NCBI GenBank assembly: GCA_002270565.1
Contig: NQMI01000014.1
Span: 248,001 to 312,000, forward strand
DNA from: Stenocarpella maydis
Taxonomy: Eukaryota; Ascomycota; Sordariomycetes; Diaporthales; Diaporthaceae
Length of the DNA stretch: 64,000 bases
Reading direction: 5' to 3'
Part shown: one piece after another, positions 33,726 to 44,679 of the stretch
Position numbering within the stretch: the first letter of the stretch is position 1
How the letters are laid out: each line of letters starts with the position of its first letter
Translations under genes and position numbers: made by a program
The notes under the pieces: generated by a model
Seen by the model: only the letters and a program-made list of their open reading frames with translations
The model's database searches: none
What the model was told of the DNA's origin: nothing

Positions 33726-36023
33726 TCAGCCCAGCATAGAATGCGTCCGGATAGCCTTGGGACCAAGTTCGCTACAAACATTCGAGACACGGGGTTAGCA
33801 AGATGCCACTCACGGTGGGCTGGCTGTCTTGTGTCCCTCCAGGTGACCATGTAGTGGGGGAGGGGCTTACTTGAAATCAACACGATGCAGGCTCATGGAC
33901 CTCTGGGCCTCCAGCCCCTGTGCATCCAGGTTGTGTACGCAAAACACGAGGCGTGCAGCCACCAGCGAGCCCAGGAACATGGCCTCCTCGAAACCGTGCT
34001 TCGTCCACTCGGCCAGGTAGGTCGGCATGCTCGCCAGCTTGATTGACGTCGGCGTCTGGCTGTGGAAGTGGTGCGACATGTGCAACGTCGACCCGTCGCC
34101 CGACGTCGACCCCGTGGCACCACCCGGGGTGGATACGCCTGGGTGCGGCGTCTGCTGCAGCGAAGCTGCCGTTGTGGCCGCCTGCAGCAGCGGGTTGACC
34201 CCGGATGAGGCGCCGGTGGGCATCGTGTGTGGCGGGCCCGTAAAGCTGCCCGTAGGCGTCTGCGAACCCGTCCCCACGGGCGTCGCCACATTCGAGGGCA
34301 GCTCCGACGTGAACATTGTCGCGCTACTAGGCGAGATCAGATGTCTGTGCGTCAGGGTCTGCAGGATGTTGTCCTTCAGCCCGCGGATGCGGCTGCCGTT
34401 GCCCACAAAGACGATGCTGTCCCAGCAGCCAGGCCGCATGTACATGTCGCTGATCTCCTGCACGGCCCTGTAGATGGTCTCTGCGATCCGGTCAATCTCG
34501 GTGCGGTCCGCAAATGTGAATCGCTCCAGGCCAATTTCGATATCCTTCCTGATGCGCTTCGGTTGGGGTTCTGAAGATGCAGCCGCTGCGGATGCCGAGT
34601 CTAGGGGCGGCAAGAAGTTGTCTACTTTGAAGGCGTCACCACTGGGCTGATCTCCGCCCGGCTTTTGTGCTTCTTCATCCGGCACTTCCACCTTCGGCCC
34701 CTCACCATTAGTGGGCGGTGCGACAGCCTCTTTCTCCTGATCTGCCGCTTTTGCTGGTGCGGGTGTCGGCTCCTCATGGATGATCTCTTCGTAGTGGAAC
34801 ACATTCTTCAGTCTTTTGGAGTTCGGTAGCCGCGAGGGTCTGCTGGCATCCCCGGCATCCTGACCCTTGGCCTTCTTCCCTGCCTTTGCTCTCTCCTGCT
34901 TCTCTTTCTCCTTCTTGGCGAGGAATTCTTTCGTCTGGCCGCTGGTAACGATGTTTGCAATGTCGAGAACACCGTCCTGGTCGGATCCCTTATCCTCGCC
35001 TACGAGCCCATCCTCTGCATCGGTGCCCACCGAGAAGTCGCCCGTTGTGCCTGCCGCCGCTTGAGCAGCAGGCTGGCCCGTGAGTGCTGCTGCTGATGGC
35101 TGGCCGGTGCCACTCGCCGAGGGAAGCTCCATCAAGCCGGGTTGGTCCGCCGCGTACGGAAGAACCTCACAGATCTGGCTCTTCTTCAGCTGTTCCGCCA
35201 TGTCGTAGGTGAACCCCCTACCCTCGAGCAGTTTCTTGAGCTTGAGGGTGAAAGCCTCGCCCCCCGAAACGGCCTCCTCCTCCTCCTCCTCCTCCTCCTC
35301 CTTCTCCTCGCTGTCCGGGGTCGTCAAGCCCACATCCTTGTGGCTCACAACCCTGTTGTCGTATATACACGTCACATCAACCTTTTGGAAGCCAATGTCA
35401 ACGACGGTCAATGTCGGCCACCTAAGACCGTATTGCGTCGCGATTCCGCTGTGGATGAGGCAGAGTGCCGGTGTCTTTGTCTTCTCGAACACATAGCGCG
35501 CGATAGCCTCGCAGTCAGGGCGAGTCCATTGCGGCGATGCCATGAGCGTGATCGGGGTGTTATGGTAGGTCGTTGTCAGCATGCTGTGGACATGATCCAG
35601 GAACGCGAGGAACGCGTCCATGTTCACGATGCGACCGCCTGTGCAAAGGGGTTTGCGCGTAAGTACGAGCGAGATCTCTGAATTGGCGCCGATCGTAGCG
35701 CAGTAACAAGACTCACCTCGGATGGGGTATACGGCGCCCTCGTTGGAGTCGGGATCCTCAACGAACTCGTACTCGTCCTCCGCCTTGACGCTATCGACAG
35801 CGCCCGCCTGCGCGCCTCCGTTAGTGGCGAGAGAATTGTGCTTCTTGCGCCTGACAGTGTGGTATGGCCTCCAGGCGCCCGTCTGCTCGTCCTTGAACAT
35901 GCGCGTCGGGAAGCGCTGGGAGGGCGGCGTCAACTCGCTGCAGCCGAGCTGGGCCATGGTTGTGGAGGAGCCAGGGCAGATGACGAGAACCTGCTCCTCC
36001 TTCCATTTTGTTTGTGAAGACAT
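33726..36023 (-). CDS. arp9: Actin-related protein ARP9 (SWI/SNF and RSC subunit)
   Basis: Nuclear actin-fold protein that pairs with Arp7-type or other Arps on the HSA helix of the remodeller ATPase. Exons on the minus strand 36023-35717, 35638-33871 and 33771-33726 give 706 residues, much longer than yeast Arp9 because of inserts typical of filamentous fungi. Seen: EEQVLVICPGSSTTMAQLG, which matches the yeast Arp9 start pattern (ILII.PRS.TT..Q.G); PITLMASPQWTRPDCEAIAR; the actin-like phosphate-2 segment LRWPTLTVVDIGFQKVDVT; CWDSIVFVGNGSRIRGLKDN; and the end ELGPKAIRTHSMLG. Long charged inserts lie at about residues 205-215 (poly-Glu) and 270-430, plus a Ser/Thr/Pro-rich insert before the last 60 residues. 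The tiny last exon (46 nt) was chosen because it restores this ARP9-like end. ARP8 is less likely given the start motif. Confidence 0.85.
35277..35307. repeat. (CTC)n coding repeat in ARP9
   Basis: A run of CTC on the plus strand encodes the polyglutamate stretch of ARP9. Confidence 0.9.
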
Positions 36024-36185
36024 CGTTGGGCCTGGCGGGTTGAAGGGCTGAAGCTGGAAACGAGGGGATGCCCGCCGTTTTAAAGTCCAGCCAAGTCGAC
36101 GTGCCTGCGCTGGTGTGGTCGCGACCCGCGCCGTGCAACTCGTAAGCTTTGCCTGGGAATTTTGCGCGGGCCGGGTCACCTTGAC

Positions 36186-36196
36186 CCCTAACCCTA
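36186..36196. promoter_or_regulatory. Telomere-repeat-like box in the ARP9 promoter
   Basis: CCCTAACCCTA lies about 165 bases upstream of the ARP9 ATG; on the gene strand it reads TAGGGTTAGGG. Two telomere units in a promoter can be binding sites for Tbf1/Taf1-type Myb proteins. Chance is possible for 11 bases. Confidence 0.4.
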
Positions 36197-36560
36197 GACC
36201 GCGCTGCAACACATGGAAGTCTGTGTACACGAAGCACGCATTTCCTTGACGGCCGGGGGAGGGGCTACGGCGCATGGAGTTGATTGATCACTGGTAATAA
36301 TATATAAGCTACCGCATGTTGGAATTACGGCGTTTGAGCATGGACGGCTAGATTGCAAGGGCAATCAAGCAACTCCTCACAACACCCCGCCGAGTCACTA
36401 CTGGAGGAAGAGAGTGTGTGTGATGTTATCATCATATGGATTCCTCTTCTGAGGTGTGGTAGCTACCAATGGGAATTCTTGTATCCATGCAGCAATGCAT
36501 AAAACATTAGACATAAAAAGCTGCCAGTCACCTATTCCCAGCCTCCAGCCTCCGGCAGTT

Positions 36561-36590
36561 GTGCCGTGCCGTGCCGTGCCGTGCCGTGCC
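36561..36590. repeat. (GTGCC)6 pentanucleotide repeat
   Basis: Six perfect GTGCC units, intergenic, 3' of the SYLF gene. Confidence 0.95.
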
Positions 36591-36722
36591 CCAGACCTGA
36601 CCTGTGTGCCCCTCGAGGGGATGGATATCGTGCTTCTGCCTAAAACGCCAACGCCAAGAGCAAAACACAAATAATAAAAAGCCATTCCTTTTCCCGCAAC
36701 AAAAAGAGGGCAGGCCCGCCCT

Positions 36723-38956
36723 TCAGTACGTGGCATCGAGTTCCACACCGAAACTCATCACGTCGTGTCTCGCTACCTTGTCATCTTTTGTTGTGGTCAT
36801 CTCCGTCTCTGGCTTCGGCGTGCGAGGCTCCTGCTCATCCCCAGACGACGTCGGTCCCGAGGTGTGCAGTGTGGATGGCGTCCTGGGCATATCCTCCGTG
36901 TCCATGCTCAAATGCTTCTCAATGACAGTAGTGTATGTTGGCGAAGACGCCCTGGACCGCAACTGCTGCTCCTGTGTCTCGACGTCCTGCTTGCAGGGGC
37001 TTGCAGGCGTTACGTTCGGAGCCCAGTTGGCCGAAGACTCAATTACCCCATCCATCGTCATGGGCTCCGCTCGCTCTTCGCTCTTGCTCGTCATGGTCGA
37101 TTGGAACGAGTTCCTCAACGGGCTCTTCGGCGGGATCTCGCCAAAATCGCTCTTGCTGAAGCGGGACGACCTTGCAGGGCTCCTGGGCGGAATTGCCGGT
37201 ATAATACGCTTGGGGATGTTGACAAGCGCCCCCTTGGCGTGGATTATCTGAGTGACCTGAGGCGACGATGGAACAGCCCTGACCGGTTGAGAAGCTGTCG
37301 CCAACTCGAACACGACTGGTTCATCGTCATCGTCATCTTCCGAGAGATACTCATCGTCATCCTCGAGCTCCGGGTCGGTCTCGATGTCCGAGCCCTCATC
37401 CTGCTCGTCGTCTGCATCTTCATCGCGCTCATCGACCGAGACTTCTTCCAGCTTCTCGTCAGTGACATCGACAGCAGCTTCTTCGGAGATCGTTGTTATC
37501 TCGTTCGCGGCTTTCTCTTCGGCTACAGACTCCTCCGGAATCGACTCGGGTCGCTCCCGGGATGGGCTCCTTGCGACCGTGCCCTGTGAGTGCTCAATCT
37601 CCCCTGGCTCCATCACGACTGGAAGCTTGTCGATCGAGGTTCGGTCCACGCCCTCGTCTGAGGTTGGAGTGGTGCCCCGAGTGTCGACGGTCGTCTGCGT
37701 GAACGCATCTGTCATACGGCTGAGAGTAGTTCTGTTGGACATGTAGCTGCCCCTGTTGCTCTGAGATATGTAGGTGTCTGTGCTCTGGCGTTTGTTGAAC
37801 TGGCCGAACAGAGGACTGTTCGGACTCGGGCTGTACTCGAATTGACTGCTGGCAGGCCTGTGTCTCGTCCCGGCCTCGCGGATCTCGAGCCCCGCCATCT
37901 CGAGCGCCCTAACACCAAATGGATCTGGGTCCTCGTTATCTGGTACTCCGAATGCGGGCTTCCCCGGGGAGAGGAGAGAGAGCGCGGCTGGGTCCTCGAT
38001 CACGGCGTCGCCGGGGGCCGGCTGCAATGCCAGCTTCTCCAACAGAGGCGCGTCGAAGTCGACCCTGCCCTCGGCACATTTGAGGACCTCGTATAACATC
38101 TTGATCTCTGGGATGTCCCTCTCAGGCACGTGTCCCGCCAGCACATCGAGTACAGAGACACTGCCGCCATAGAATCTCTGATTCTCCGAACCACGTTCAG
38201 TGACCGAGGACCCGTCGATGTTGACAGCCCTGTGTTCGCCCCTCGCCCTGACATATGTCATCACGGTATGTCCTGGGTCCTTACCCCGGAGCTCGTTCTC
38301 GATGCGCCCGTCTGTTATGGTGGGTCCAACCGCTAATTGCACGTCGGCACCTAGGGTCGTTTGCGGTCGTGTGAACATCTCCAGGTCAGATATCGAGTTG
38401 ATAACTAAGACGCAGTCGTAGACATCCACCCCTATCACGAAGCCAAGGGCTGCCGTGTGTAGGAGGAACGCCGAGGGCGGGGACCATCTTCCGTCCGACT
38501 TCCTGGCAACCAGGATTCCACTTCCTCCGCTGCCGCTCTTCCACAGCCCAGACCGCATGCAAGAGAAGATTGCAAGACCGACAGCGTTCTGGACTATCCT
38601 CGGCGGTATCTTCCTCTTCTTGTTCTGCAAGGGCATGGTGGATGAGCGCCTCTCGAGGCTCGTGGGGCTGTCGTCGCGCGCGGCGACGCATCCTTCGGCT
38701 GTGCCACCATGTTAGCTGGTACTCACGGGACAATTGCGGTGCTCAGGCCTGACGTACTGCAGAAGGCCTGAAGAATGCGAGCTGCCTTCTCGCTCTCGCG
38801 GTCCAATGTCGATGGCCAGTAGTCCTCGGCCCCGTAGCGACGGGTCGAGGCGTTGACAGTGTCGGCGGCGGCGGCGGCGGCAGGTACAGGATTGCTAAGC
38901 CGAGGGTTCGGCTTTGGCCTGTCTCTCGAGGACCAAAACGCAGAGATGCGCTGCAT
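36723..38956 (-). CDS. SYLF (Ysc84/DUF500) domain protein with long acidic tail
   Basis: SYLF domains bind phosphoinositides and, in yeast Ysc84/Lsb3, act with actin patches in endocytosis. Exons on the minus strand 38956-38758 and 38698-36723 give 724 residues. The donor GTACGT after AFC was chosen because the later GTGAGT would leave only 28 nt to the acceptor and break frame; the chosen intron is 59 nt with a GCTAAC branch. Seen: YWPSTLDRESEKAARILQAF (start of the SYLF fold), IPPRIVQNAVGLAIFSCMRS, GSGGSGILVARKSDGRWSPP, and GFVIGVDVYDCVLVINSISD. The domain ends near residue 300. After it comes a Ser/Thr-rich region, a very acidic stretch (about residues 490-545) and Pro/Ser-rich sequence, with no SH3 domain. 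That makes it different from Ysc84, whose C-terminus is an SH3 domain. Confidence 0.9.
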
Positions 38957-39630
38957 GGTGAATGTGGGTGTGCTGAACGATTATTGTTCAGGCCATTAAA
39001 GAAGAACAAAGAATAACAGGCATTGGGGGTATGTGAGAAGTCGCAGGGGCAAAGTCTGGCGGTTTTTGGCCCCTGCGCTCGTTGCCAGAGTCCAGGTGAG
39101 GCAGGGAGGGGAGCAAGTGGGATGCTGCTATGGCAAAGTTTGGCTGGTTGTTGGAATGGTGGGTTGAGGAACGGGTGGTCGCGAAGTGGGTGGGTGGCTT
39201 GGTCACACAGGTTCGAGGGGCCGAGGGCGTGGGTACCAGGGTGACGGTAGCGGGCGAAGTAGCGGGCGAGAAAGGCACGGCCGCGGCTCGGAAGTGGGAT
39301 CAGGGCGCCTCTTTGGGCTGAAAGAGCGAGCGAGTGTGGTTCGAACAAGCACGGTCTGGGGCCAGCCTTGTTGTGCTAGTTCTTTGAGCGGCAAGCAGCA
39401 GCAATGTCGGTTGGCGACGCAAATGGGCGTCTGGGGGCCGTCTTGTAGCTGCAGGTTGCCCAACGACGGGGTGAGGTGGTACAAGTTCCGGTGCAGATGA
39501 AGGCCGGTCGACCGGGGCAGGCTGAGGAGCGATCAAGCAGGAAACAGTACTTGTACAGCAGGAAAAAGCAGGACCGATGGGGCGTTTTTCCTGTTCGGCA
39601 GCTTCGGCTTCGGCAGGCTGGCGTGTTGGG

Positions 39631-39732
39631 TTTGTGGGTGCGTGTGTGCGTGTGTGCGTGTGGGTGCGTGTGGGTGCGTGGGTGCGTGGGTGGATGCGCG
39701 GGTGTGCAAGCCAGCAAGCCAGCAAGCCAGTG
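39631..39732. repeat. GT-rich and CAAGCCAG tandem repeats
   Basis: Imperfect GTGCGTGTGTGC-type units run into three copies of an 8-base CAAGCCAG unit. Low complexity, intergenic. Confidence 0.8.
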
Positions 39733-40550
39733 AGCAGGCGAGCAGGCCAGGCTGCGTGTGGTGTTTGTTATATTATTATCAAATTACCGGGAGGCCAGGG
39801 GAAGAAAGAAAGGACTGTCGTCCGGGCTGCCGGTGCGAGGTTAGGCTTTGGTCTCTGGGTTTTTGAGTTTTCCGGATCTGGGTCTGCACGTATGGTCTGT
39901 ACTGTTTGTGGAGTAGTAGCAGTGTGGGTAGGGCCAACTGCGCCAGTCTGCTGACGTCGACGGCACGTCGATGACCAAGGGCCCCCAGGCAGCCTCGCGT
40001 GTGAATGAAGCCGATGGCTGGGTGTGCGGCACGGCAGCACGGGCGCACGAGCGCAAGGAGCTAATACGTAGCGAGTAGAGGGGCGTTTGCAGGCGTGGGT
40101 GGCATCCGGGGTGTTGGCTAATACTCGTCAGGTCAGGCTTTGCCGGCTGGGTGGTTCGTCTTGGCCGTCGACTGGCTCGAGTCCAACGGTACCTGACGGG
40201 TTGATAGCGCGGGGACGCACCCTACTGACTGCAGGCTCCCGGACTATCGGTGTTGGGGCACAGTCAGCTTGGTGCCGGGCTGATCTGATGTGCTTGCTCG
40301 TGTGGGTGGAGGAGGAGCAGGAAGAGGGAGAAGGAGAAGAGAGGCGAGGCAAGCAGGGCAAGCCAGGATCGGCGAGTGCGATACGACTGGCTATTATTGT
40401 ATGGGTAGCAGCCCCGTGGCTGACAAGGCAGCACGGTACAGCACAGGGACGAACGGACGGGTGTTGAAAAGAAGAGGGAAGGATGGGTGGGGCGGAGAGA
40501 AATCAAGGCACATCAGGTCGAGAACAGTTAAATTGAAGAAGAGGGGGAAA

Positions 40551-40610
40551 ATAAATTAAAAAAAAAAATTTTTAAAAAAAAAAAAAGAAAGAAAAGAAAA
40601 GAAAATAAAT
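40551..40610. repeat. A/T homopolymer cluster
   Basis: A run of 11 A, 5 T and 13 A followed by GAAA units. AT-rich, intergenic. Confidence 0.9.
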
Positions 40611-42915
40611 GTAACCACCAGGTAAAGAATGCAAGCGTAGTGGAAGGCGGGGAGGGGGGCAAAAAAATCAAATGAAATAAACACATTGCTACCCGGGCAT
40701 GTAGATGTCCAATGTCAATTGGCAATGGCATTGCGAGCCATGGGCCAAGGAGAAATTTGAATTGCTGAAATGAACGATTGGTGTTCCAGCTAAAGCGCGG
40801 CGTAGTCCAGGGGCCGGCTCTCGCATGCGACCTGCTGACAATACAAAGTACAGCGTGTATACCAGGTACACAGCACATGGTAGTATGGTGTACTACCACT
40901 TGGGACACAGACGGGTATTCTGCGTCTCATTACGCTGGCGGGGGTTGAAATGAGATGAACATTTTGCATACGGCCTTGAAACATGCACAACAACGGCCAT
41001 TCTCCACTCCCTTCCACTGTCACTGCCACGACTAATCTCACTCTCTCTCCCCGACTCGCCCCCTTCCCTCCCTGCCTCCCTCGCTCCGTCTGTCTCCCCT
41101 CTCGCCCCCGGTTGGCCATGACCCTCACGAGGCAACCCAGCGACGCATTGCTGTCCTCCTTCTTACGATGACGGATACTGCCCCCTGTCTTTAGGACTGC
41201 CTGCTGCCTTTGACCACGAGGCTGATGCGAGATGCGAGATGCAGCGACGCTCGGACTCGTCTTCAGCAGCGCCAGGAGCAGCTGGCCGTGGCTTGGACCG
41301 GCAGGGCGGGGGGCTCCTTGCTTCTTTAACCGTTGGGTTTTAGACCCCAACACTAGGTGGTCTGCCGTGTCTTAGCTTCTGCGCTGGAACCGTTTGCATC
41401 CCTAGCATCGACATTTCGACACCATCTCGAACCCTCGAGCATCGGACGCTGCCATCTCATCTTCTAAATTCCGATACACATCCGGGACCTGACTCAGTGC
41501 TGTGTAGTACACTATACATACATCACGGTACCATGTTTCGTTTCCACCATGTCTTTACCCTACCCACACCCCGACGCCAAGCTCCAACGTCTGCTGCCGC
41601 ACTCGCTCGGTCGACATCTCCGGGTGTCCCACCCGTCCCGCTCAGCGGAGGGGCCGACACTTGTCGTACATTACGGAGTACACGACACTACACACACGGT
41701 GTAATGCTCGCGAGCGCATGTGACGGACGACCGGGGGGCCCCAGTGCGTCGTGCAGCATTGGGTGACAGCGTCGTAGCCGCGCCCGAATTCCCGATTCCG
41801 AGTCGATCAATCCTAGTGTATCAAACATTCATCACGCCCGGCCCCAAAACAACCTCTGCCAAGATATCCATCTCCCCCGGCCCGTCCTCTGCTGTGTCGG
41901 GAAGCTCCAGCGCGACACATGCGAAAGGAGGACTCGCTGCCTACCAGATGAGATGAGTTACTCGGCCCCGACCCGTCACTGCATGCTGTCGTGCACTCCC
42001 TAGTGCGTATACTCCCTTCACATGGCCCCCAGACCAAGATCCGCTCCGCAGCCGCAGCCTGCTGCAAAGTTGCCAGAACCGACCGTCAAGTGTGACGCTG
42101 TCGCATCACACACATCTCAGCCTTTCCGGTAACTTCAGGCAGAGCCGCCATTCCGCCTAGAACCTTCCTCAGGACCGGTTTCACAGGCCGGAATCGACCA
42201 CAACCCACGCACCGTGACAACTCTTGGTGCATCGCTGACACGAGATCCTGGAGCTTATGTCGCCCAAAGACCCTCCTATCGCGCTCACGTGGGGATCCAG
42301 TCCCACACGATCGACACGGGTTTCTTCTCTGCATGCCCTGCCCATTCAAGAACTGGGGTGGCCGACCCACCCGCCAACATTTTGGCCATTGCTCCATTAC
42401 TCCGTACACCAAATGTTTACTGCACGACCACACAACCTTGAATCGCACGCATCCGCGCTCAACTTTATCCCCGCCCCCCCGTCTTACTCTCCCTCGCCCT
42501 ATCACACAGGGCCAGGAGGCGAGGCAAACGCAAATTGGACACGGCTCCAACGCGGCTCGGACTTTGTCATCCAGCCTCAGCTTTTGTCTTGATCAGACGA
42601 GCCTCACCTTGGCTCGCCAAATGTCTTGCATGGGCGGGCTACTGACAGAGTGTAGACACGTTTTGACTTTTCCGGACCAACAACCGCGCCTTCTTCTCTC
42701 GCGTCCATGCGTCGCAGACTTGCACTCGTATCGATTCCTTTTACCTGAGCTGTAAAGGTGAGAGAAAAAACACAACCACCTGCCTCCAGGTTCTATTCGC
42801 CCCGTACCAAAACAGCGTAACCCGTAAAGTATCCAAATCGCTTCGTCTCACCAACATGTGGTGAACCGCTTACATGTTCCGGTCGTGCATGGTTGCAGCA
42901 GCCCCGCGCCGCCCC

Positions 42916-43860
42916 CTAGAGGCTCTTCTTCAGACCGCCCAGCGAACCCACGCCGGCCTTGATATCCTGCGCCTGCTTGTTGCCCTTGAGCTCCGCTGAC
43001 ATGGCAAAATGTCAGCCAACGTCGCGGCTAGTTGCTCCTGAAGGCGGGGCAATTTTGCAGCAGCAAAAGAAAAGGGGGCCCTCCCGGCGTTCCCACGCTT
43101 GGGACTGAGGGAGAGCAACGGGGAAAGTATGTAACAGGACAAAAGCCCTCGTACACCTCGTAGCTTTACCCGGAGGCCGAGTAACGGCCGGGCACTTGAT
43201 AGGAGACACGAGAATTCAGACAGCCAAAACGCTCGAGCCACTTGGGCGTAGGTTGCGTGCACCTCCTCGGGGGACGGGAAGAGAGGGGCGGGAAGTCGGC
43301 CGCAACTTGGGCGCAGCAGAGACGGGGCCCAGGAGCGCATGCATGAAAACGAGCGGAAACCTTCAAGATTGAAGCACGCCCTCTTCATTATGCCCGAGGG
43401 GAGGGGGCGGGACGTGCAAACAGACAGGGACACCACCACTCTCGCACGGGGGCAATAACACAGAGAGGATGATGACAAGGGAAGGCCCACTCACGGTCAA
43501 CAAAGTCCTCGCCCCTCTTCAGGCCCTCTGCCTGCATCTCCTTTGCCTCGGCCTCTGCCTTGGCCTTCATCATGAAGAAACTGAAGAAGATAAAGAAACA
43601 TGTTGTCAGTGGTTAATTCTCCTCAACCTCATTGTCAAGGGTTGGGGGCGGCGGACAGTTCATGAGCAGGAGGGTGGTGCGTCAAAAAAAATAGAAAAGA
43701 AAAGAAAAGAAAAGAAGAAAAAAAAAGGAAAAAGGGGCAGGACTCACCCGATTTTCTCAATCAGAGTGTCCATGTAGCCCTGGTCGTAGGCAAAGTACGA
43801 CCCCGCCAGGGCAAGGATGACGGTGAGGATGGAGATTGCGAGCTGGTAGGTCGATTCCAT
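42916..43860 (-). CDS. Small N-terminally anchored membrane protein, unknown function
   Basis: Three exons on the minus strand, 43860-43748, 43580-43495 and 42995-42916, encode 92 residues. Splice phases agree and the joined product is coherent: a hydrophobic N-terminal helix (YQLAISILTVILALAGSYFA), then DQGYMDTLIEKIGFFMMKAK, a charged Ala/Glu/Lys helix (AEAEAKEMQAEGLKRGEDFV), and the end PELKGNKQAQDIKAG followed by VGSLGGLKKSL. I recall similar short proteins in many ascomycetes without a known function. The helix plus polar tail suggests a signal-anchored protein in the ER or an organelle membrane. The introns are large for so small a gene: 167 and 499 nt, so most of the transcript is intron. 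Gene finders would easily miss it. Confidence 0.8.
43683..43735. repeat. A-rich GAAAA repeat inside an intron
   Basis: AGAAA/GAAAAG units within the first intron of the small membrane-protein gene. Confidence 0.85.
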
Positions 43861-44679
43861 CTTGGAGTGTGCGCTTGGGTGGGCGGGCAAATGCTTCAAG
43901 TCGTGTGGATAAGTCTCTCCAGATAAACCTTCAATTTGATGGTCTTGGGAGATATGTATATATATGCATACTAATACACCCAAAAGCATTTATCAACGTG
44001 TATTGTGCTTCCCAATACTTTTGGGTTATACAATATCCAAGTTCTTCTCCATAAGCTGCGGGTAGCCTGGCGATGACGTCCCCCCGCACAAAAGTGATGT
44101 GCGACTGGCAGTTAGGTTCCAAGTTCCCGGGCAGCATCAAGCAGGTTTTTGGGGCCGCCACATGTGGCGTTCGACCTGCTAGGCGTTTGTTCTGAGCTGC
44201 GGCGATACGTTGACTGACATTGTTGGCAAAAGTCTTGTGCATGTCAATATATAACGTGTGTTATACATAGTAGATGGCTGAATGGGGAGCACGTGGACGC
44301 GGCAGGGTATGACGGGATGATTAGGATGGTTGGTTGGCATTGGGCTCAAGTTCTATTTGATATCGTCAAATCGTCTCGAAGCTACATGAGTGGTGTAGAT
44401 CGGTTTGGGGCGCCGTGGGGGCATTTGTCTATATATATGAGAAAGCAGCAGCCGCAGCCGCCGTGGCAGCAGTAGCAGAATGAACTCCTGGTTTTCGTGA
44501 AGCCGACACCCCCCCCCTCCCGGTCCGTAAAAGCAATCCCCAGAACACCAGCACTCGATCGCCGAGCCGAAGTCTAGTCGCAAGTCTATGCAGTGCGTGA
44601 GTGAGAGAGCGTAAATGTTGGTAGTAATCAAACAAGGTCGTATCGTCACATGAGGCCATCATGTGTCCCGACTGGTGCA
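43861..44679. other. Intergenic region
   Basis: About 820 bases between the small membrane-protein start and the F-box-gene stop. Contains TATATA-rich patches near 43951 and 44430. No gene or RNA seen. Confidence 0.55.

Larger units (their letters stand above)
36024..36722. other. Intergenic region, ARP9 promoter
   Basis: About 700 bases between the ARP9 start and the SYLF-gene stop. The ARP9 side carries a telomere-repeat-like site (36186-36196); the other side carries a (GTGCC)n array. No gene seen. Confidence 0.6.
38957..42915. other. Long intergenic region (4.0 kb)
   Basis: Between the SYLF-gene start and the stop of the small membrane-protein gene. The first 1 kb should hold the SYLF promoter. 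It holds a GTGCGT-rich stretch near 39630-39700, a CAAGCCAG array, an A/T homopolymer cluster and two TACGGAGTA-type elements (41672-41680; 42398-42406). Open frames at 40790-41353 and 42086-42550 (minus) show no domain. No supported gene. Confidence 0.55.

Noticed and set aside
33892..34291. Arg-rich minus-strand frame inside ARP9
   Set aside because: It is a shadow of the ARP9 coding sequence in another frame.
38699..38726. GTGAGT...CACAG as the intron of the SYLF gene
   Set aside because: Only 28 nt long and out of phase; the upstream GTACGT donor at 38757 gives a normal 59-nt intron in phase.
42086..42550. 154-residue minus-strand Cys-rich frame
   Set aside because: No zinc-finger spacing, no conserved motif, and no splice context; probably chance.
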